Of a stretch of 64,000 nt of DNA, positions 10,596 through 19,331 are shown one piece after another. The stretch is from NCBI RefSeq assembly GCF_020966635.1, contig NZ_JAJKFQ010000029.1, positions 372,001 to 436,000 of the forward strand. Direction: 5' to 3'. The translations under genes were made by a program, and so were the position numbers. The notes beneath the pieces were generated by a model that was given only the letters and a program-made list of their open reading frames with translations, made no database searches and was not told where the DNA came from. Numbering within the stretch: position 1 is the first letter of the stretch; every line of letters begins with the position of its first letter. This stretch comes from Stieleria sp. JC731. GTDB taxonomy: Bacteria > Planctomycetota > Planctomycetia > Pirellulales > Pirellulaceae.

Positions 10596-11864
10596 CTAAT
10601 CACCACTGCGACCGATTTCGACCGTCACTCGAATGGTGGATGAACCTCGGCGGATGATTAAATGTACTCGTTCGCCCGGCATCGTGTCCGAGACGGCTTT
10701 TTTAAGTGATTCAAAATCAGTGATTGCTTTTTCGCCAAACTCGACGACGACATCGCCAACTTCAATCCCTGCTTTCTCGGCAGGAGACTTGGGACGGACA
10801 TAGTTGATCGTAGCTTTGGAGTCAGACTTTTTGCCCGACACACCCAGCGTCGGTTTGAAATTGGGCAGGTAGCCCCAGCTTTCGCCTTTGGACATCCTTT
10901 CCCATGACTCATCGTAGCAATCGATCGGGACATGCAAGTTGTCAGAGACGTCGTTTCCGATTCGGCTGTGAACCGCAATTAGCTCTCCCGCCAAATTGAA
11001 CAATGCGCCTCCGCTATCGCCCCCGATCAACGCACAATCGGTTCGAATCACGTCTTCGCTGACATCCAACAATCGGCCAACGCGAACGACGGCACCGCGG
11101 GATGCGTCGTATCCACCGGGATGCCCCATCGCGACACACCACATGCCGGGAACCAAATTACTACTTTTGCCGAGGCTTGCGTGGGGCCAAGGCTGACCAC
11201 CTGATTGATCGGGATCGATTCGGATCAGCCCGGCATCGACTTCACGATTCATCCCTAAAGTTGTCGCGGTGACACGGCGACCGTTGTTCAATGTGACAAC
11301 CGCTGAAAATCCGGGACGCATCGCAACGTGAGCCGCTGTCACGATATATCCCGTGTCGGTAATCAATACGCCACACCCCTGCGCAGGCCCAATTCGGACG
11401 CTGACGGTGCATTTCGCCGCCCGTTCGGCGACGAGGCGTTGTTGTTTTTCCATCAAACGCAAGATGTCCAACGAATCCGGCGTGCCGCCAATGCGGAACA
11501 ACTTGTCCAGTTCGGGCGGGACTGGAACCTGAGTCCCTTCGGATGAAACCTTTCTTGCAACATAGGCTTCCGACGGCCTTTGCCTTGGAACCGTGCCGCC
11601 GCGAACATTATCGTTTCGTCCGATAGGCGGCTCGCCAAATCCCGGGCGAATGGGGCCGGGTGATTGTGCGTGGACAATCTGATGCGACAAATTGAATTCG
11701 GCATTGAATTCAGAGGCAAGCTCGGCAAAGCCAATCATTAGAGCGAAGCAACAAACGGGATTGCATGCCCACGTTCGCAGCCTCGATCGACCGTTCAGCC
11801 ATCGATTCCGAAACCCAGCTTGTTCAATATTCGGTCGCTGAAAACTCAATTGGTCCCTCGTCAA
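10596..11864 (-). CDS. Secreted trypsin-like serine protease with C-terminal PDZ (HtrA-like)
   Basis: A 422-residue protein with an N-terminal hydrophobic export segment (about 33-50), a Pro-rich linker, then a chymotrypsin-fold domain with an intact triad: His179 in YIVTAAHV, Asp210 in REVDAGLIRID, and Ser284 in GGDSGGALF. A PDZ domain follows (about 335-418; SPAEKAGIEVGDVVVEFG). This is the DegQ/DegS layout, so it is likely a periplasmic quality-control or signalling protease. It is transcribed first, with the pseudoprotease gene 168 bases downstream on the same strand, suggesting an operon and a functional pair. Confidence 0.86.
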   Translation of the reverse strand: MTRDQLSFQRPNIEQAGFRNRWLNGRSRLRTWACNPVCCFALMIGFAELASEFNAEFNLSHQIVHAQSPGPIRPGFGEPPIGRNDNVRGGTVPRQRPSEAYVARKVSSEGTQVPVPPELDKLFRIGGTPDSLDILRLMEKQQRLVAERAAKCTVSVRIGPAQGCGVLITDTGYIVTAAHVAMRPGFSAVVTLNNGRRVTATTLGMNREVDAGLIRIDPDQSGGQPWPHASLGKSSNLVPGMWCVAMGHPGGYDASRGAVVRVGRLLDVSEDVIRTDCALIGGDSGGALFNLAGELIAVHSRIGNDVSDNLHVPIDCYDESWERMSKGESWGYLPNFKPTLGVSGKKSDSKATINYVRPKSPAEKAGIEVGDVVVEFGEKAITDFESLKKAVSDTMPGERVHLIIRRGSSTIRVTVEIGRSGD

Positions 11865-12178
11865 TCTTTCGTTGCGCGACCCACTAATTTGATCGCATTC
11901 GGGATTGTCGCTAGTGAAAATTCACATGTGTGATCGGAAAATTACCAAACCTAAATTGTCTGGTATTTCGACGTTCGACACGCCCGTTATGGTGCAGTGT
12001 TTGGTGTGTGGCGATGCCCAACGTTCAATTCCGGGCGATGTGGAATATCGGTTGAACAGTTATCCTTGGCCCCTATGATTGGCCCCCCAACAGCACGGAT
12101 GGGCGGTTAGCGCGTTCACGTGTGACTTATTGTAGCCAACATGTGTTTAAAGGCGAAAATCAGCTGGAAAAAGCACGC

Positions 12179-13114
12179 ATGAATGAACAACAAGATGTCC
12201 TGGTGGTCGGAACGGGGTATCTGGGCAAACGGGTGGCCCAGATCGCTCATCAATTAGGTTATCGCGTATTCACCACAACTCGACGTCCAGAACGATTGGA
12301 CGAGCTAAAACGGGCCGGATTCCATCCGATTTTGCTTGATTGGAATGATTCGCGGACATTTAGTGAATCAACCTCCCATCGGCGTGAAGGTTTCGCGTCA
12401 ATCGAGCAAGCGTTCAGCCCCCACCTGCGGGTACTCGTCGCGGTCAGCTACGACAGTCGCGGCCGACTGGGACGATACGAGTCTCAGGTGCTTGGCTTTC
12501 GCAGACTGTTGCATTGGCTACCTCCGGACTCACGCGTCGCTTATGTCAGCACCACTGGGGTCTATCACCAGACAGGCGGTGTCTGGGTCGACGAACGCTC
12601 CCCCACCCACCCGTCACGTGAAGCCGCCGCGGTTCATCTCCAGGCGGAACAGCAGCTTCATCGAACGCGTCCATCGGGAAAGTACCTAATTTTGCGGCTC
12701 GCAGGCATCTACGGACCGGAGCGTATTCCCCGAATCGCTGACGTGGCTGCGGGAACACCAGTGCAGACCAACCCGTCAACCTATTTGAACCTGATCCACG
12801 TTGATGATGCGGCTCAAGCCTGTGTCAATTCTTGGGACTACATGGATGCAGAACAGAACGAAGGGGCATCGATCCAACGTCGTCTTTTCCTGGTGGCCGA
12901 CAACATGCCCGTGCAGCGAGGCGACTTCTACAACGAGATCGCTCGGCAAACGCATTCACCAAAGCCAAACTTTGTTCCGCCATCAGCGAATGCGAGTCCT
13001 CGACGTCGCGGCGAAACTGATAAACGAATCTGTAGTCGCAAAATGCGCCGGCTGATCCTGCCATCGCTGCGGTATCCAGACTTCCGCCAAGGCCTAGTAT
13101 CTGCGTTGCAATAG
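12179..13114 (+). CDS. NAD(P)-dependent epimerase/dehydratase-like protein (YeeZ type)
   Basis: Extended short-chain dehydrogenase fold of 311 residues. The nucleotide site near the N-terminus reads VVGTGYLGKRVAQIA, with TTTRRPERL as the second strand. YVSTTGVYHQTGG gives the active-site Ser/Tyr region, and RLAGIYGPERIP and NLIHVDDAAQAC are typical of this family. ATG at 12179 is preferred; the frame stays open to a GTG at 12122, which adds 19 residues. The gene stands alone between a divergent protease operon and an MBL-fold gene. The substrate is unknown; a nucleotide-sugar or a small aldehyde is possible. The 380 bases after it (13115-13496) contain no gene I can support. Confidence 0.82.
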   Translation: MNEQQDVLVVGTGYLGKRVAQIAHQLGYRVFTTTRRPERLDELKRAGFHPILLDWNDSRTFSESTSHRREGFASIEQAFSPHLRVLVAVSYDSRGRLGRYESQVLGFRRLLHWLPPDSRVAYVSTTGVYHQTGGVWVDERSPTHPSREAAAVHLQAEQQLHRTRPSGKYLILRLAGIYGPERIPRIADVAAGTPVQTNPSTYLNLIHVDDAAQACVNSWDYMDAEQNEGASIQRRLFLVADNMPVQRGDFYNEIARQTHSPKPNFVPPSANASPRRRGETDKRICSRKMRRLILPSLRYPDFRQGLVSALQ

Positions 13115-13496
13115 TCGCTAAACTGGCCCTCGAAAATACTTTACCCGCTTTCGAGTGACATCGATCGCGACAACCATTGGCCACCGGATAACGCTGGTCA
13201 AGATCGTATGCTTTGTGATGAGTTTCGAATCGTCTGGAAATCTGTTTGCCACCAGCCGATCGGACTCGACCACTAGACCGAACCAGCTAATCCCGAAATC
13301 TATTCACGGCGACTCGATATTGGACCGCGGCCGTTTTGACAGACACTGTCCCAGTCACTCGTGTTCCGCCCAGGCCAGACGCGAAAACCTGGACGCCGAA
13401 CATCGCGGATCAAATTTATCCAAGCCGTAATCGCACCGACGCTGTTCACCAAAGTCACGCCTTCGGTGAACCACTGAGACTATCCATACAAATCTG

Positions 13497-14291
13497 ATGC
13501 TTGAACGAAATCCGATCTATCCCGGTATCATCGAACTGAACTTCCAAGCCCGTGAAGTCCTCGGATGCAATGTGTACTTGCTGTACGACGCAGACGAATG
13601 GGCGTTGGTCGACATCGGATACGAAGAAACCGTTGATGACTACGTCGACATTATTCGTGAACTCGATTTTCCTCTGTCGCAGTGCAAGACGCTTATCGCC
13701 ACCCACGCTGATGTTGACCACATTCAGGGACTGGCGAAAATCAAAACCATTCTGAAAACAAGCGTCACTGCACACCCTAACGCCGTTCGCCCCTTGGCCG
13801 AAGGTGATCCACTTTGGACCCTTGCCGAGATCGAAGCTCAGAATCTGAAACTGGACATGCCGAAAGTCGACGTCGAACATCAGGTCAACGACGGTGACAT
13901 CATCAAGATCGGCAACCTGGAAGTTGAGGTTTGGCACACGCCGGGGCATACCAATAGTCAGCTCGCATTTCGAGTCGGCGATGTCTTGCTAAGCGGCGAC
14001 AACATCTATCGCGATGGTTGCATCGGGGCGATCGATGCACATCACGGCAGCGACATCAAAGCGTTTCTCAAGTCGCTTGAACGGATCCGCGATAGCGATG
14101 TCAAATGGCTGGCACCAAGCCACGGTCCGATCTTTCCGAACGACGTTGACTTTATGAATCGAACGATCGAACGCGTTCGAGGCTACCTGCACATGGCTGA
14201 CTTCGGAACGCTCGCCGAATCATGGCCTCTGATGGACCAATGGGATGACGAAGTCGCCGAAGGCATCCTTCCTGAAGGACTGCAGAAGTAA
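13497..14291 (+). CDS. Metallo-beta-lactamase-fold hydrolase
   Basis: A 264-residue protein with the MBL metal motif ATHADVDHIQG (H-x-D-x-D-H, about 63-72), a later ligand His in VWHTPGHTNSQ (about 146), an Asp in LLSGDNIYRDG, and a final His in LAPSHGPIF. The N-terminal segment (NVYLLYDADEWALVDIG) is usual for glyoxalase-II-like members. There is no signal peptide, so it is cytoplasmic. It probably hydrolyses a thioester or lactone; the substrate cannot be read from sequence. It converges on comB, with a 9-bp hairpin between them. Confidence 0.85.
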   Translation: MLERNPIYPGIIELNFQAREVLGCNVYLLYDADEWALVDIGYEETVDDYVDIIRELDFPLSQCKTLIATHADVDHIQGLAKIKTILKTSVTAHPNAVRPLAEGDPLWTLAEIEAQNLKLDMPKVDVEHQVNDGDIIKIGNLEVEVWHTPGHTNSQLAFRVGDVLLSGDNIYRDGCIGAIDAHHGSDIKAFLKSLERIRDSDVKWLAPSHGPIFPNDVDFMNRTIERVRGYLHMADFGTLAESWPLMDQWDDEVAEGILPEGLQK

Positions 14292-14310
14292 CGTTGCAGT
14301 AAAGCAAGGA

Positions 14311-14336
14311 CGCTTGGCGAGAAGAAACGCCAAGCG
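14311..14336. terminator. Hairpin between convergent genes
   Basis: CGCTTGGCG and CGCCAAGCG form a perfect 9-bp stem with an 8-base loop, 19 bases after the MBL gene and 20 bases beyond the comB stop. There is no long T-run, so it may end transcription from both sides or only stabilise the 3' ends. Confidence 0.55.
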
Positions 14337-14356
14337 ATCCGGCTGTGTTTGCAACT

Positions 14357-15127
14357 TTAGCAAACGGTTTCGCCCCTCCAGCGGAACACCACGGTTCTTT
14401 CGTCAGGTTGTTGCTGATCACGCTCCACAACCCCGGCAGCCGAATCGATCACCGCACAACGACCGATGTCTTCTTCATAGCCGACCTTTATCAGGTTGCT
14501 GCCACCGAGTGAAAGACGAAGAGCGTCTCCAACGGTTCCTTCGTTTTGACTCGCTTGCCGCCAAGTCGACAAAGCGAGACGTGCCGAATCATCCAGCTGG
14601 CAACTCGGATTGTGGTGCATCAACCGGTCGACGATCGCCCCGGCCAATAAGACATCTTCGGCACTGATCTTGCCGTCGGTGCCGGCGCATACGATCAACA
14701 GCTCATCGTGCTCGGTAACGCTATCAACCGTAGCTGCCAGATTCAGAAACGATGCGATCAACAATCGCTCCGCGTCAGCGACCGCGGCGATAGCCTTTGT
14801 CCCGTTCGTTGTTGTCAGTAGCACATGATGACCGGCAACTCGCTCCGGCGGGTACTCCGCTGGTGAGTTTCCTAGATCAAACCCATCAATCGGCACACAG
14901 GAACGTTCGCCACACAACAGCGGACGATCGTTCGTATTTGCTTGGTCGGCTAGCTGCCTGGCGATCTCGATTTCGCCGCAGGTTCGGATCGTTTTCGCAC
15001 CGTTTTTACCTGCGGTGGTCATCACGCTTGTCGCGCGAAGCACATCAATGACGATTGCACATTCGATTGACGTTGTCGAAGCTTCAATTAAACGGGGCAG
15101 CAATGCCACCGACATTTTCTTGACCAT
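14357..15127 (-). CDS. comB: 2-phosphosulfolactate phosphatase-like protein (ComB family)
   Basis: The family dephosphorylates 2-phosphosulfolactate in coenzyme M or sulfolactate pathways; in bacteria without coenzyme M the true substrate is often unknown. Features typical of ComB are AIVIDVLRATSVMTTA near the N-terminus, LLCGERSCVPIDGFDLGNSP, LLTTTNGTKAI, and VCAGTDGKISAEDVLLAG. The start at 15127 (MVKKMSV) shares a base with the stop of the MATE gene in TGATG, which points to translational coupling; ATG 15115 is an alternative. The frame is open to 15313, but that part overlaps the MATE gene. Third gene of the rhomboid-MATE-comB unit. Length 256. Confidence 0.85.
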   Translation of the reverse strand: MVKKMSVALLPRLIEASTTSIECAIVIDVLRATSVMTTAGKNGAKTIRTCGEIEIARQLADQANTNDRPLLCGERSCVPIDGFDLGNSPAEYPPERVAGHHVLLTTTNGTKAIAAVADAERLLIASFLNLAATVDSVTEHDELLIVCAGTDGKISAEDVLLAGAIVDRLMHHNPSCQLDDSARLALSTWRQASQNEGTVGDALRLSLGGSNLIKVGYEEDIGRCAVIDSAAGVVERDQQQPDERTVVFRWRGETVC

Positions 15128-16575
15128 CAAACCATCCGCATCGTTTTCCAGCGTCCAAACAAAAACCGCATCACCATTGTTGCAGCGAGTGTCCAAATCC
15201 AGCCAGTGATCACCCACCACCACAAGTACAACGAATCGCTGTGATCGTCCACGACGACACCGATCGAGATCGCAATCGCGCTGACAACCGCACCAGCCAA
15301 CAACACAAACCAAGTGTCACCAGCACCTTTCAGCGCGGCAGCCAAAATTAACTGAACCGCATCAAAGACGACATAGGCGGATACAAAACCTAGCAAAGTT
15401 CCGGCAATGGTGATCGCAGCTTCCGATTGCCCATCGGCTTGCCCCAAGCGATACAACGACAGCAACCAGTCACCCGCAGCAAGGTAGGCGACAACCCAAG
15501 TCATCGAATACGCGAACGCAATCAATAGCGCCGCCATCGTCGTCCTTACAGCAAAGTCCGCTCCATTTTGCAGCAAGTGTCGACCGGCCAACACCGATGT
15601 TGCGATCGCGACACCGACCAGCGGAATGAACGCGACCATGTTGAAATTGATCGCCATCGTTGTTGCTCGCAGCGGGATATCACCCAACTGTCCTATCTTC
15701 AGCACAATGATCGTGAATGATGCGGCTTCGGTTAGATACATCAGCCCACTAGGCAAGCTGAAATAGACAAAGTTCCAAAGCACTTTGAAATCCAAACAGA
15801 GCCCTTCACGCATTCCATAGCGTTCGCGGTATTCGGGTTTCAGCAGAATGACAGCGTAGCAAACGACCTTGAACCAAAACGCCAAAACACTGCCGATCGC
15901 CGCACCAGTGATTCCAAGCTCGGGAAATCCCAAGTATCCAAATATCAACAGCACGTCCAAAACGACGTTCAATAGGCCGCTCGCGACCGAAACCCACATG
16001 ATGACCGAAGTCCTTTCGGTACCGCTGAAAAATCCGCTAAGTGCTGACTCAATAACTAGGCCCAAACCTCCCAACATCAGCCAACGCAAGTAAGTCGCTT
16101 CAGACGGAATCAGTGTTGGGTCTTGCTTCGCAAATTCGAAAAGCCCTTCGGCGTACATCCCGGCGAAAATAAACCAAGGTGATGTCACCAGAGCGATCCA
16201 GATCGATTGCCAAAGCAACCTGCCGATTTTGCGTTCTTCGTTGTTGCCGATCAATTGACCGATCACCGCTCCCGTCATTGAAGCGGCACCGACTGGCACA
16301 CACACCAAAACCCAAAACAGATTCCCACCGGCCATCGACGCGCTCATCGATACGCCGTCATAGAACATCAACAGAGTTCGATCGGCAAACAGCACAATTG
16401 AAAACATGCCGGTGCTGATCATCAACGGAAGCGCGACCCGAAACACCTCTTGAGCCGCTCCGAACAAAGTGGTCGGCGCGGGAAGTTGCTCGCGATCGAT
16501 ATGTCGATTTGGAAGACTCGCCGCTACGTCCTGCTCGTCCTCCAGAGGAACCGCAGGCTCATAAGAATTGATCAC
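15127..16575 (-). CDS. MATE-family multidrug/Na+ antiporter
   Basis: A 482-residue polytopic membrane protein with about twelve hydrophobic segments in two repeats, starting with the segment EVFRVALPLMISTGMFSIV. The NorM/DinF-like pattern is visible in FSGTERTSVIMWVSVASG and in DVLLIFGYLGFPELGITGAA, a family hallmark after the fourth segment. It exports cationic compounds, probably in exchange for Na+ or H+. It overlaps both neighbours: its ATG overlaps the rhomboid stop at 16572-16575, and its TGA overlaps the comB start. This shows a translationally coupled operon. Confidence 0.92.
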   Translation of the reverse strand: MINSYEPAVPLEDEQDVAASLPNRHIDREQLPAPTTLFGAAQEVFRVALPLMISTGMFSIVLFADRTLLMFYDGVSMSASMAGGNLFWVLVCVPVGAASMTGAVIGQLIGNNEERKIGRLLWQSIWIALVTSPWFIFAGMYAEGLFEFAKQDPTLIPSEATYLRWLMLGGLGLVIESALSGFFSGTERTSVIMWVSVASGLLNVVLDVLLIFGYLGFPELGITGAAIGSVLAFWFKVVCYAVILLKPEYRERYGMREGLCLDFKVLWNFVYFSLPSGLMYLTEAASFTIIVLKIGQLGDIPLRATTMAINFNMVAFIPLVGVAIATSVLAGRHLLQNGADFAVRTTMAALLIAFAYSMTWVVAYLAAGDWLLSLYRLGQADGQSEAAITIAGTLLGFVSAYVVFDAVQLILAAALKGAGDTWFVLLAGAVVSAIAISIGVVVDDHSDSLYLWWWVITGWIWTLAATMVMRFLFGRWKTMRMV

Positions 16576-17606
16576 GGAAAGCGGCCTGGATGTAACTTGG
16601 CAATCGCCACGGCAAACAACATCCCGGCAAACAGACCGCCGATGTGTGCACCGTTGGCGATATGATCAATGAAGAAGATGCTGATAACGATATAGCCCAG
16701 CAGGAACGCCACGTTGGCTGGCGAGATATCAATCGGATAGGTCCTAGACATCAAAGGCCGAATCCAGAGGTATCCGAATAGACCTATCACGCCACCGGAT
16801 GCCCCGATGGACGAATGCGATCCGGCCAAGCCATGCAAAATTGGCGGCAAAGCCGATTCCGGCGGCAAAGCCACCTGAAATATCGTCCCCGTGATGGCGC
16901 TTGCGAAAAACAGCACAAGCAGGAATCCAGACCCTTCGATCCTTTCCAGTGCCGACCCAAGAAAGAACAGGGCCATCATGTTGAATGCCAAGTGCAGTGT
17001 ATTGCCGTGCAAAAAGATGGGTGTTACCAGTCTCCAAACTTCGCCCTTTTTGATCGACGCGTAAGGATCACCGTCGATCAAAAAATCCTCGACATTGACG
17101 AAGGACAATACATTACGAATCTTTTCCTCATTGGAAGGTTCGCCAGGAACCATCGATCTTCTCGGCCGATCAAATCCCGTCGAGAAACTTGCCAGTACCG
17201 ACAGGGCAATGATTGCAAAAACGACCGGTGTGGACTGCTGCTTTAAACCGACACGTCCCACTCCGGCAGTTGGCTGGCCATGTTTGACCTTTTTGACCAT
17301 CTGCTGCTTGCGTTTGTCGTCCGACGCTTTTTGCTTGCGCAGCTTCTCAGCCTCACTGGCGACCCGATATTTCTCAGCCCCCGGTTCCGCTTGGAACGCC
17401 GCAAGCTCCTGACGAGCCTTTTCGACCTGTTCTTCGTCGCGGATCCAGAGATGACACCGTGTGGCAGAGCCGTTGTCAGAGGGGCTATCGGACTCGGAAT
17501 CGGAAGGATTTTCGATGTCCAGATTGCAGTCAATTGACAGGGTGTACAAATAATCCTTGAAACGACGTGCCTGTGCTGGATCGGTTAGGGTGCCGATACG
17601 ACGCAT
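16572..17606 (-). CDS. Rhomboid-family intramembrane serine protease
   Basis: A 344-residue protein. The first 100 residues form a cytoplasmic domain, with a charged linker of Ser/Asp/Glu and Lys/Arg. About six membrane segments then follow. Rhomboid motifs are HGNTLHLAFNMMALFFLGSALE, the catalytic serine in GASGGVIGLFGYL, and the partner His in ANGAHIGGLFAGML. It would cut single-pass membrane proteins within the bilayer. It is the first gene of the overlapping rhomboid-MATE-comB operon; the start at 17606 is a good ATG (MRRIGTLTDPAQ). Substrates are unknown. Confidence 0.93.
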   Translation of the reverse strand: MRRIGTLTDPAQARRFKDYLYTLSIDCNLDIENPSDSESDSPSDNGSATRCHLWIRDEEQVEKARQELAAFQAEPGAEKYRVASEAEKLRKQKASDDKRKQQMVKKVKHGQPTAGVGRVGLKQQSTPVVFAIIALSVLASFSTGFDRPRRSMVPGEPSNEEKIRNVLSFVNVEDFLIDGDPYASIKKGEVWRLVTPIFLHGNTLHLAFNMMALFFLGSALERIEGSGFLLVLFFASAITGTIFQVALPPESALPPILHGLAGSHSSIGASGGVIGLFGYLWIRPLMSRTYPIDISPANVAFLLGYIVISIFFIDHIANGAHIGGLFAGMLFAVAIAKLHPGRFP

Positions 17607-17912
17607 TTAAACTCGATGGTTAAGGGAGGAATAAGCAGCCAACGGAGGGGCGGCCGGCGGAAATCACGCTGAGTTTCTTGATCAAAGTCGCCGTTACCGG
17701 AATCAATTGCGGGCAAACAGTCGGAGTTTGTTGGTAATCGCCGCGAAGGAGGCCGACGATAAGACTTGCCGCAGCAAGGGCTGTGCTGAATACTATGACG
17801 GTTAGTTGGAAAGGTCGCTACGCGATCGCTAGGAAAGAAGCGGAATACCGCTTCGCCAACTACACTAACAACGAAATATTCGATTCGTCCACATAACCAA
17901 GGTGACGCCCCG

Positions 17913-18245
17913 ATGGCAGTCAAATTGAGCGAACGCGCCGCTCAGGAAGTTGAGCGATTCCGTAAGGAACACGATTTTGGTGACGACATGGTCCTGCGCA
18001 TCGAAGTCGCAGGTGGTGGATGCAGCGGATTCGAATACCGATTGAACTTTGACGACAAGTTTGACGGCACCGCTGATTCCAAATACGAAAGCCACGGCGT
18101 TGCCGTTGTTGTCGACAAAAAAAGCGCACTGTACCTCGATGGCACCACCGTCGATTGGTACGAAAGCTTGGAAAAGCAAGGCTTTACGTTCGACAACCCG
18201 AACGCTGTGAAAACTTGCGGCTGCGGAAGCTCCTTCCAAGCATAG
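17913..18245 (+). CDS. A-type iron-sulfur cluster carrier (IscA/ErpA/HesB)
   Basis: A small cytoplasmic protein of 110 residues that accepts and delivers Fe-S clusters. The three conserved cysteines are visible: Cys36 in [11 protein letters not shown] and the C-terminal pair in [16 protein letters not shown] lies about eight bases before the ATG. No other isc or suf gene is in the window, so it acts as a stand-alone carrier; whether it equals ErpA or IscA cannot be decided here. A clear terminator follows at 18404. Confidence 0.94.
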   Translation: MAVKLSERAAQEVERFRKEHDFGDDMVLRIEVAGGGCSGFEYRLNFDDKFDGTADSKYESHGVAVVVDKKSALYLDGTTVDWYESLEKQGFTFDNPNAVKTCGCGSSFQA

Positions 18246-18403
18246 GCTTTCCACCTGGTGGGCACCGTCGTTTGGTCGATTCGCAAAAATTGACCAAACC
18301 ACCAAATGTGGCTCACCCGCCGAACGCAATCTGAACTCGAATTATCTGGTGGCAGGCATCAACACCGCCGTTAGACCGACTTCAGCAGCGATCAAATACA
18401 ACG

Positions 18404-18440
18404 AGGCTCTTCCAAAGTTCGGAAGAGCCTTTTCTTTTTG
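18404..18440 (+). terminator. Rho-independent terminator after the Fe-S carrier gene
   Basis: AGGCTCTTCC (18404-18413) pairs perfectly with GGAAGAGCCT (18421-18430), followed by TTTCTTTTTG. It separates the Fe-S carrier gene from yidD. Confidence 0.88.
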
Positions 18441-18466
18441 AAGCCTCGCCCACTTGGCGTTTTCAG

Positions 18467-18712
18467 GTGTTTCGCAAAGCACTAATCGGTCTGATTCGCT
18501 TCTACCAACGCTACATCAGCCCTCTATCCCCCCCGCGTTGTCGTTTTACGCCAAGTTGCAGCCAATATGCGTTGGAGGCAATTCGGAATTGTGGTCCGAT
18601 CAAGGGGACATGGTTTGCGGTGATCCGAATATTAAAGTGCCACCCCTTTCACCCTGGCGGACATGACCCTGCACCGGGTTGCGAGCGGCGTGACCAAACG
18701 CCGCCCAAATAG
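18467..18712 (+). CDS. yidD: Membrane protein insertion efficiency factor YidD
   Basis: An 81-residue protein with the hallmark YidD pattern: [15 protein letters not shown], then [16 protein letters not shown], then [22 protein letters not shown]. It assists YidC-dependent insertion at the inner membrane through an amphipathic N-terminal helix. The start is a GTG at 18467. rpmH, rnpA and yidC, its usual neighbours, are absent. The following 620 bases (18713-19331) contain only short unconvincing frames and a small GGCGGC/GCCGCC hairpin near 18777. Confidence 0.93.
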   Translation: MFRKALIGLIRFYQRYISPLSPPRCRFTPSCSQYALEAIRNCGPIKGTWFAVIRILKCHPFHPGGHDPAPGCERRDQTPPK

Positions 18713-19331
18713 TCGACCTTCAGGATCGGCTTGAGTTCCGCGCCCCCGGGCCAAAGATGCGATTGGGTTTCTTAAGCGGCGGCCAGCCGCCAGCGGCTTT
18801 CAATCGGAAGCGGATGATCGTGTGCGGTCTCCAGTGATTGCCACCGCGTCTTATTATCCCGGTCGCCCCCATATTCAGATTGCTGCCGAAATCCATTTGT
18901 GACTTTAGCTATTTGTGATCGGCGAAAGTCGATTGGAATCTGACGCAAGCCTTCCAAGATATGCCGACTAAGATTGATCGGTTGGCGACGTTTGATTCGG
19001 ACCGTTTCCCCTCGAATCGGAACAAATCAGCCGTCCGAAGCGTCCAATCAATGCTTGTCAAAAGATAACGGTTGTGCGGGATTTCCTCAGCCCGACCCTT
19101 GCTGCCTGCCGAATGCCCCAAGAGACGCCAGGTTGCAGTTGAAAAAACGCGTTTGGCGATTTTCCTGAATTTCCCCGAGCACCGACTCGTACGTGTGAAT
19201 AGCTCGTACCGTTATTCGTTTAAGTATGAACCGCATCGGTTTTGGCGTAAACGAGGACGGCATCTCACTAGTACAGACGCAAAGTCGATCCACAGCTTTT
19301 CGCTGACGAAACTCACCGAATCTGGTTTTAA

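Noticed and set aside
13155-13430. Open frame of 91 residues between the epimerase and MBL genes
   Set aside because: Composition is unlike a protein (many Arg, Ser, Thr from frame-shifted coding bias) and there is no ribosome-binding site or motif.
13455-13949. 164-residue frame on the minus strand
   Set aside because: It is the antisense of the MBL hydrolase gene, whose metal motifs are clear on the plus strand.
14357-15313. Longer start for the ComB-like gene
   Set aside because: The first 62 residues overlap the end of the MATE gene and are Cys/Arg/Asp-rich shadow sequence.
16543-16560. ACCGCAGGCT match resembling the REP-like unit
   Set aside because: It lies inside the MATE coding region, is only ten bases long, and does not continue into the rest of the unit.
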